Origin: Bacteroidales bacterium UBA6229
GTDB lineage: Bacteria; Bacteroidota; Bacteroidia; Bacteroidales; F082
Assembly: GCA_002440975.1 (NCBI GenBank)
Contig: DJWN01000008.1
Location: 1 to 27,502 of the forward strand
Length of the DNA stretch: 27,502 nt
Direction of reading: 5' to 3'
A program made the position numbers and the translations under genes. Shown here piece by piece: positions 24,179 to 27,502 of the stretch. A model generated the notes under the pieces. It was given only the letters and a program-made list of their open reading frames with translations. It searched no databases and was not told the DNA's origin. Every line of letters starts with the position of its first letter. Position 1 is the stretch's first letter.

Positions 24179-26584
24179 TTATGAATTCGAAAATGGAATA
24201 GAAAGGTTAAGAATAAAATTCTGGCCAGGTTCGGGTACATTGATCAGCCTGTAATAGCTGGTATGATTGAAGTACTTTATGTTGAGCAGGTTTTGAATCT
24301 GAAAATTAATTTTCACGGCTTGCCGTCCAATATTCAATGTTCCACCAAGATTCAGATTGATCAACTGGTAGCCAGCCGTGCTTTCTTCGGGTGGGACAAT
24401 ATGCGTTTGTTTGGAGGTGATCTTATAATCCAACGATGCATAGGTATCGCGCAGAGCACTGCTAAGTGCGGGCTGGTATTTCAGGTTGAAAACAGCCGTG
24501 GCAGGAGGCGAAAATGGTAAGGTGAAGCCTTTTTTAGCTCCCGACAGTTGTTCAGCATACACATATTCGCCAATCAGCCCCAGCTGAAAAGCTTTTGAAA
24601 TCTTGTAATGCGCATGAATCTCGGTGCCATAGCGCAAAACACGACTTTGTGTATAATAGAAGATCTGATTTCCGTTTCCGTACAAGCGATCGTGATCGGG
24701 ACTGGGGTTGAGGTAGATGTAATTGGTAAAGTAGCTCACGAAGGGTGTCAGGCCGATGGCAAATTGCAGGGTCTTATATTCCAGTGAGGCATCCAGCTGG
24801 TACGATACTTCGGGCTCAAGATCAGGATCGCCAACCTCATAGCTGAAATGATGGTAGTTTACACCATTGGCAGCCAGCTCTTTGGCTATCGGCATCCGAA
24901 AGCCTTTTCCCAAATTGGATTTGAACGACCATTTTTCAGCTTGATATGTGTAGCCTATCGACCAGGTGAAATTGGCAAAGCTACGGTTGAGCTTTGTTGC
25001 GCGTTGCAGATGCCGCATAATGGTATCGCCATTTTCGATCACTGGCGAAGAAAACCAGTCGTGATACGCTGAGGTGTGTATTTCGCCATAATCAAAGCGT
25101 ATGCCTGCCATTAGCTTGCTTCGCCCCGAAAGGGAGTGCCTCACGAAGAAAAAGGCTCCCGACGAAAACTGTCTGAAAGCCGGGATGATAAAACCACGAC
25201 CATCGATGCGGTTGTCCTGATATTCTGCGCTGATGCCTGTTTCGATGTGCAAGTGCTGCGACTGGAGTGTAGCAAGCTTTAAATTGGATGTGTAAACCAG
25301 TTTGTCGAACTGACGTTCGAGGTCGCGATCGAAGCTCAGACTGTCAGGGAAAATGGCTGGCATATAGCCATGATCAACATATTGACTCCATTCCTGCCTG
25401 AAGTTGCGCTGCACACCCAAATCGAGCGAGACCTTTAGCTTATTCAGTTGCAGTGTGGAGGTGTTCAATAGTTTAAAGTGGTTCACCTCCTGATAGGGAT
25501 ATTGAATGTCGCGGCTTGATTTGTCGTGCAGTGTCGTGTCAACCCTGCGTGGCTCAAGACCGTGCGCATTGGCAAAAAAGCCATTTTTGAGGCTGATATT
25601 GCTCACATAGAGCCTGCTTTGAAAGCCGTTTTGGATGTAACCCAGCGAGAGATGCAGGTTTTGTTCTTTTCCGGCGGTATTGCGCAGCTGTCTGTTGTGC
25701 AAAGCTGCCCTATATGAATAGATGTCAACACTGTCGGCAGGCACCTTGAAATCGCCATAATTGAGCAGGGTGAAGCGCGCTGTGGCGAAGAAGTGGTTAT
25801 GACGTCCAAAGAGGGAAACGGAAGTGCCTAAAAATCCTGAATTAGACTTGCCTGTCAAGTCTATCGTGGCTCCTATCGTTTGATTGTCAGGTATTTTTTT
25901 GTTTTGGATATCAATAACCCCGCCAATGGCGTCTGAGCCATACTTTAGCGAGGCAGGTCCTTTGATTACTTCGGCCCGCTCCACCGCATACTGATCCACT
26001 TCCAGGCCGTGATCGGAACCCCATTGTTGTGCCTCGTGTTTGATGTTGTTTTCGACAACCACAACCCGATTGAAACTCAATCCCCGGATTACAGGTTTCG
26101 ATTGTCCTGAGCCAATACCGATGGTGCTTACGCCCGGCAAACGCTCCAGCGAGTTCATCAGGCTGCCTCCCAGATGCTGCTTCAAATAATCTTCGTTTGC
26201 AATCTCAAGACTTAGCGATTCTTCTCTGTTGCGTGTTTCGGCATAGTCATCAATAATCACGACCTCATGCAGGCTGAGCGGACTCATAGAAAGCTTCACC
26301 TTGTATTTGAGGTTTTCAAAAATCCGAAGGGTGTCGTTCAGCGTTTTATATCCAATGAAAGATACCGATACAAGGTATTCACCTTCCGGAATATCTTCGA
26401 TAATATAGTGTCCTCTGCCGTCAGCTGCTGCGCCTGAATTTAGTGGCGATAGCAAGATGTAAGCACCAGGAAGGGGTTCGTTTTTTTGATCGGTGATGCT
26501 TCCGGTGAGCGTAAAAAATTGCTGCGACTGAGCTGATGTCAGCAGCAGGCTCATGCTCATCATAAGCATGAAAAATCTACTCAT
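24179..26584 (-). CDS. ZnuD-like TonB-dependent receptor
   Basis: An 801-residue outer-membrane receptor. Residues 1-20 are a signal peptide and about 24-105 a carboxypeptidase-regulatory-like domain. The plug spans about 108-228, with MNSLERLPGVSTIGIGSGQSKPVIRGLSFNRVVVVENNI and ends VIKGPASLKYGSDAIGGVIDI. The barrel fills the rest and ends FILNLSIPFSNS. The plug pattern IRGL..NRV.V.EN...H....DH (H183, H192) recalls the ZnuD zinc receptors. The gene is the third of five on the same strand, behind a Fur-family regulator and a Cys/His small protein and ahead of two His-rich lipoproteins. Zinc is therefore the favoured ligand; copper, haem or another metal cannot be excluded. Confidence 0.92.
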   Translation of the reverse strand: MSRFFMLMMSMSLLLTSAQSQQFFTLTGSITDQKNEPLPGAYILLSPLNSGAAADGRGHYIIEDIPEGEYLVSVSFIGYKTLNDTLRIFENLKYKVKLSMSPLSLHEVVIIDDYAETRNREESLSLEIANEDYLKQHLGGSLMNSLERLPGVSTIGIGSGQSKPVIRGLSFNRVVVVENNIKHEAQQWGSDHGLEVDQYAVERAEVIKGPASLKYGSDAIGGVIDIQNKKIPDNQTIGATIDLTGKSNSGFLGTSVSLFGRHNHFFATARFTLLNYGDFKVPADSVDIYSYRAALHNRQLRNTAGKEQNLHLSLGYIQNGFQSRLYVSNISLKNGFFANAHGLEPRRVDTTLHDKSSRDIQYPYQEVNHFKLLNTSTLQLNKLKVSLDLGVQRNFRQEWSQYVDHGYMPAIFPDSLSFDRDLERQFDKLVYTSNLKLATLQSQHLHIETGISAEYQDNRIDGRGFIIPAFRQFSSGAFFFVRHSLSGRSKLMAGIRFDYGEIHTSAYHDWFSSPVIENGDTIMRHLQRATKLNRSFANFTWSIGYTYQAEKWSFKSNLGKGFRMPIAKELAANGVNYHHFSYEVGDPDLEPEVSYQLDASLEYKTLQFAIGLTPFVSYFTNYIYLNPSPDHDRLYGNGNQIFYYTQSRVLRYGTEIHAHYKISKAFQLGLIGEYVYAEQLSGAKKGFTLPFSPPATAVFNLKYQPALSSALRDTYASLDYKITSKQTHIVPPEESTAGYQLINLNLGGTLNIGRQAVKINFQIQNLLNIKYFNHTSYYRLINVPEPGQNFILNLSIPFSNS

Positions 26585-26633
26585 GTCAGGAATTTTGGGT
26601 TTATAAATCAGTCTGGCTTACTGGTTGTCCTTT

Positions 26634-26996
26634 TCAGGCAACAGTCAGGGGAGGTGCACGGCTGGAATCGGCAGCCTCATAAAAGTCCTGAAACAGATCA
26701 TCAGCCGATTCATTAACCGGAGTTGTTTTTGCAGAAAGGAAAACAACAAGTGCCGGCAGCAAGGGCAGTTCGTTGTTGGCGAACTGAAACTGACAAACGG
26801 GACAGATTTCGGCCTGAGCGTTAAGTGTTGCGAAATCTGTATCATGCCCGACAGCAAGTGGTGTATTGCAAAGTTTTTGTTCTGTATGCCCGCATTGTCC
26901 GTTGAGGTGACTGAGTGGATGCAAGGATTGAAACATCAGTGGAAAGAAGAAAATTCCGACAAGGAGCAGGGCAATATGTTTGCGGATGATTTGCAT
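26634..26996 (-). CDS. Small Cys/His-containing membrane protein
   Basis: A 120-residue protein of unnamed type. A hydrophobic helix (about 5-25) leads into HPLSHLNGQCGH, then LCNTPLAVGHD, then CPVCQFQF (CxxC), a second hydrophobic segment (about 74-90) and a tail ending SSRAPPLTVA. The His and Cys groups could hold a metal at the periplasmic face. I start at the ATG at 26996, four bases after the end of the Fur-family gene; the longer frame from 27062 would overlap that gene by 62 bases. The C-terminal R-A/G-PP-L-T also ends the small protein at 2416-2775, which likewise precedes a TonB receptor. Confidence 0.72.
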   Translation of the reverse strand: MQIIRKHIALLLVGIFFFPLMFQSLHPLSHLNGQCGHTEQKLCNTPLAVGHDTDFATLNAQAEICPVCQFQFANNELPLLPALVVFLSAKTTPVNESADDLFQDFYEAADSSRAPPLTVA

Positions 26997-27000
26997 GGCA

Positions 27001-27405
27001 TCAGCTTGATTTACAATCAGCGCAGATACCTTTGATGAGCACCTCCGTTTCTGTTCCATCATACCCTTCGGGAAGCTTAAAGTCCTTTATGGGCACTTCT
27101 TCCATGCATTTTACGGTATGGCAGGTGTTGCAGTAAAAGTGGGCGTGTTGTATTTTGTGCGTAACGCTGTTGTCCAGTGCATATTTCGCCAGTTGATTAT
27201 CCACGACAATTTTGTGAATGATGTGATGCTCTTCCAGCGTTTTAAAAGAGCGGTAAAAGGTAGTTCGATCATAGTTGCCCGTCAAATGATCTCTGATTTC
27301 CTGTTCCGACAATGCCTGATCAGCCTGCATCACAACATCGATAATGCCTTCGCGGCAAGCTGTGCGTTTTAACTGATGTGTTGTTAAGATATCAACTGCC
27401 TTCAT
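27001..27405 (-). CDS. Fur-family metal-responsive repressor, probably Zur-like
   Basis: A 134-residue winged-helix regulator. The N-terminal DNA-binding part has the recognition helix YDRTTFYRSFKTLEE (about 45-59). The hinge and sensor part has THKIQHAHFYC (H83, H87, H89). Two structural-zinc pairs are present: C92-x2-C95 and C128-x2-C131. I start at the ATG at 27405, after a TACTTTTG promoter element; the upstream frame from 27441 would begin inside that element. It is the first gene of a five-gene operon with a ZnuD-like receptor and His-rich lipoproteins, so a Zur-like, self-regulating role is likely. The metal cannot be decided from sequence alone. Confidence 0.92.
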   Translation of the reverse strand: MKAVDILTTHQLKRTACREGIIDVVMQADQALSEQEIRDHLTGNYDRTTFYRSFKTLEEHHIIHKIVVDNQLAKYALDNSVTHKIQHAHFYCNTCHTVKCMEEVPIKDFKLPEGYDGTETEVLIKGICADCKSS

Positions 27406-27416
27406 GTATGCAATAG

Positions 27417-27432
27417 TGTTGTAAATGCAACA
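27417..27432. promoter_or_regulatory. Putative Fur/Zur operator TGTTG-N6-CAACA
   Basis: A five-base perfect inverted repeat lies between the -7 element and the start codon of the Fur-family gene, about where transcription begins. A bound repressor there would block the whole operon. Confidence 0.45.
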
Positions 27433-27438
27433 ATGCTG

Positions 27439-27446
27439 CAAAAGTA
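27439..27446 (-). promoter_or_regulatory. -7 promoter element of the Fur-family operon
   Basis: On the minus strand TACTTTTG matches TAnnTTTG exactly, 33 bases upstream of the start codon at 27405. A standard TTTG -33 element is not evident. Confidence 0.5.
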
Positions 27447-27502
27447 AAACTTTTATTCATTCGGTTGATAGCAGATGGAAAATTTTATTTTATTATTCTT
27501 AA

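Overview
The window looks like a chromosomal segment of a member of the Bacteroidota. Four signs point there: carboxypeptidase-regulatory-domain TonB-dependent receptors, a type IX secretion C-terminal sorting domain, DUF4625 lipoproteins, and promoters of the TTTG / TAnnTTTG kind, with little Shine-Dalgarno signal. Most genes are long and tightly packed, and several neighbours overlap or abut by 0-4 bases. No rRNA, tRNA, CRISPR array or transposase gene was seen.

Layout. (1) 22-2841, minus strand: a TonB-dependent receptor preceded by a His-rich small membrane protein, with a terminator at the left edge and an inverted repeat upstream. (2) 2884-3885, plus: an RRM RNA-binding protein with a long leader, a nested-hairpin terminator, then a cold-shock-domain protein. 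(3) 3971-7570: a conserved-looking unknown 415-residue protein meets a tsaD-dgt operon tail to tail with no gap. (4) about 7577-16267, plus: a tamB-like envelope gene (start unclear), a T9SS-sorted protein and an AddA-like helicase-nuclease, closely spaced as one operon. (5) 16269-19678, minus: a DUF2892 membrane protein, a doublet of 56-bp repeats, a MOP-type flippase, and a two-domain formyltransferase-like/beta-propeller protein translationally coupled to the flippase. (6) 19679-22672: a visibly AT-richer, gene-poor island. It carries a fulvocin C-like Cys-rich bacteriocin precursor (lipoprotein type) followed by a nine-helix membrane protein ending in a CxxC thioredoxin domain. (7) 22673-27446, minus: an operon reading Fur-family regulator, small Cys/His membrane protein, ZnuD-like TonB receptor, and two DUF4625 lipoproteins. 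A TGTTG-N6-CAACA repeat lies between its promoter and first gene.

How the genes work together. Region 7 reads as a self-regulated metal (probably zinc) uptake operon: the Fur-type sensor controls an outer-membrane receptor and two His-rich surface or periplasmic lipoproteins. Region 1 has the same plan of small His-containing protein plus receptor, without a regulator. Region 6 is the most unusual part: a peptide with eight cysteines in its last 40 residues next to a membrane-anchored thioredoxin suggests a peptide with its own disulfide-handling enzyme. The coupled flippase and formyltransferase-like fusion of region 5 suggests surface-glycan work, but the formyltransferase active site has lost two of its three classical residues.

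Gene identities come from motif reading only. GC contrasts were judged by eye and no database search was possible.
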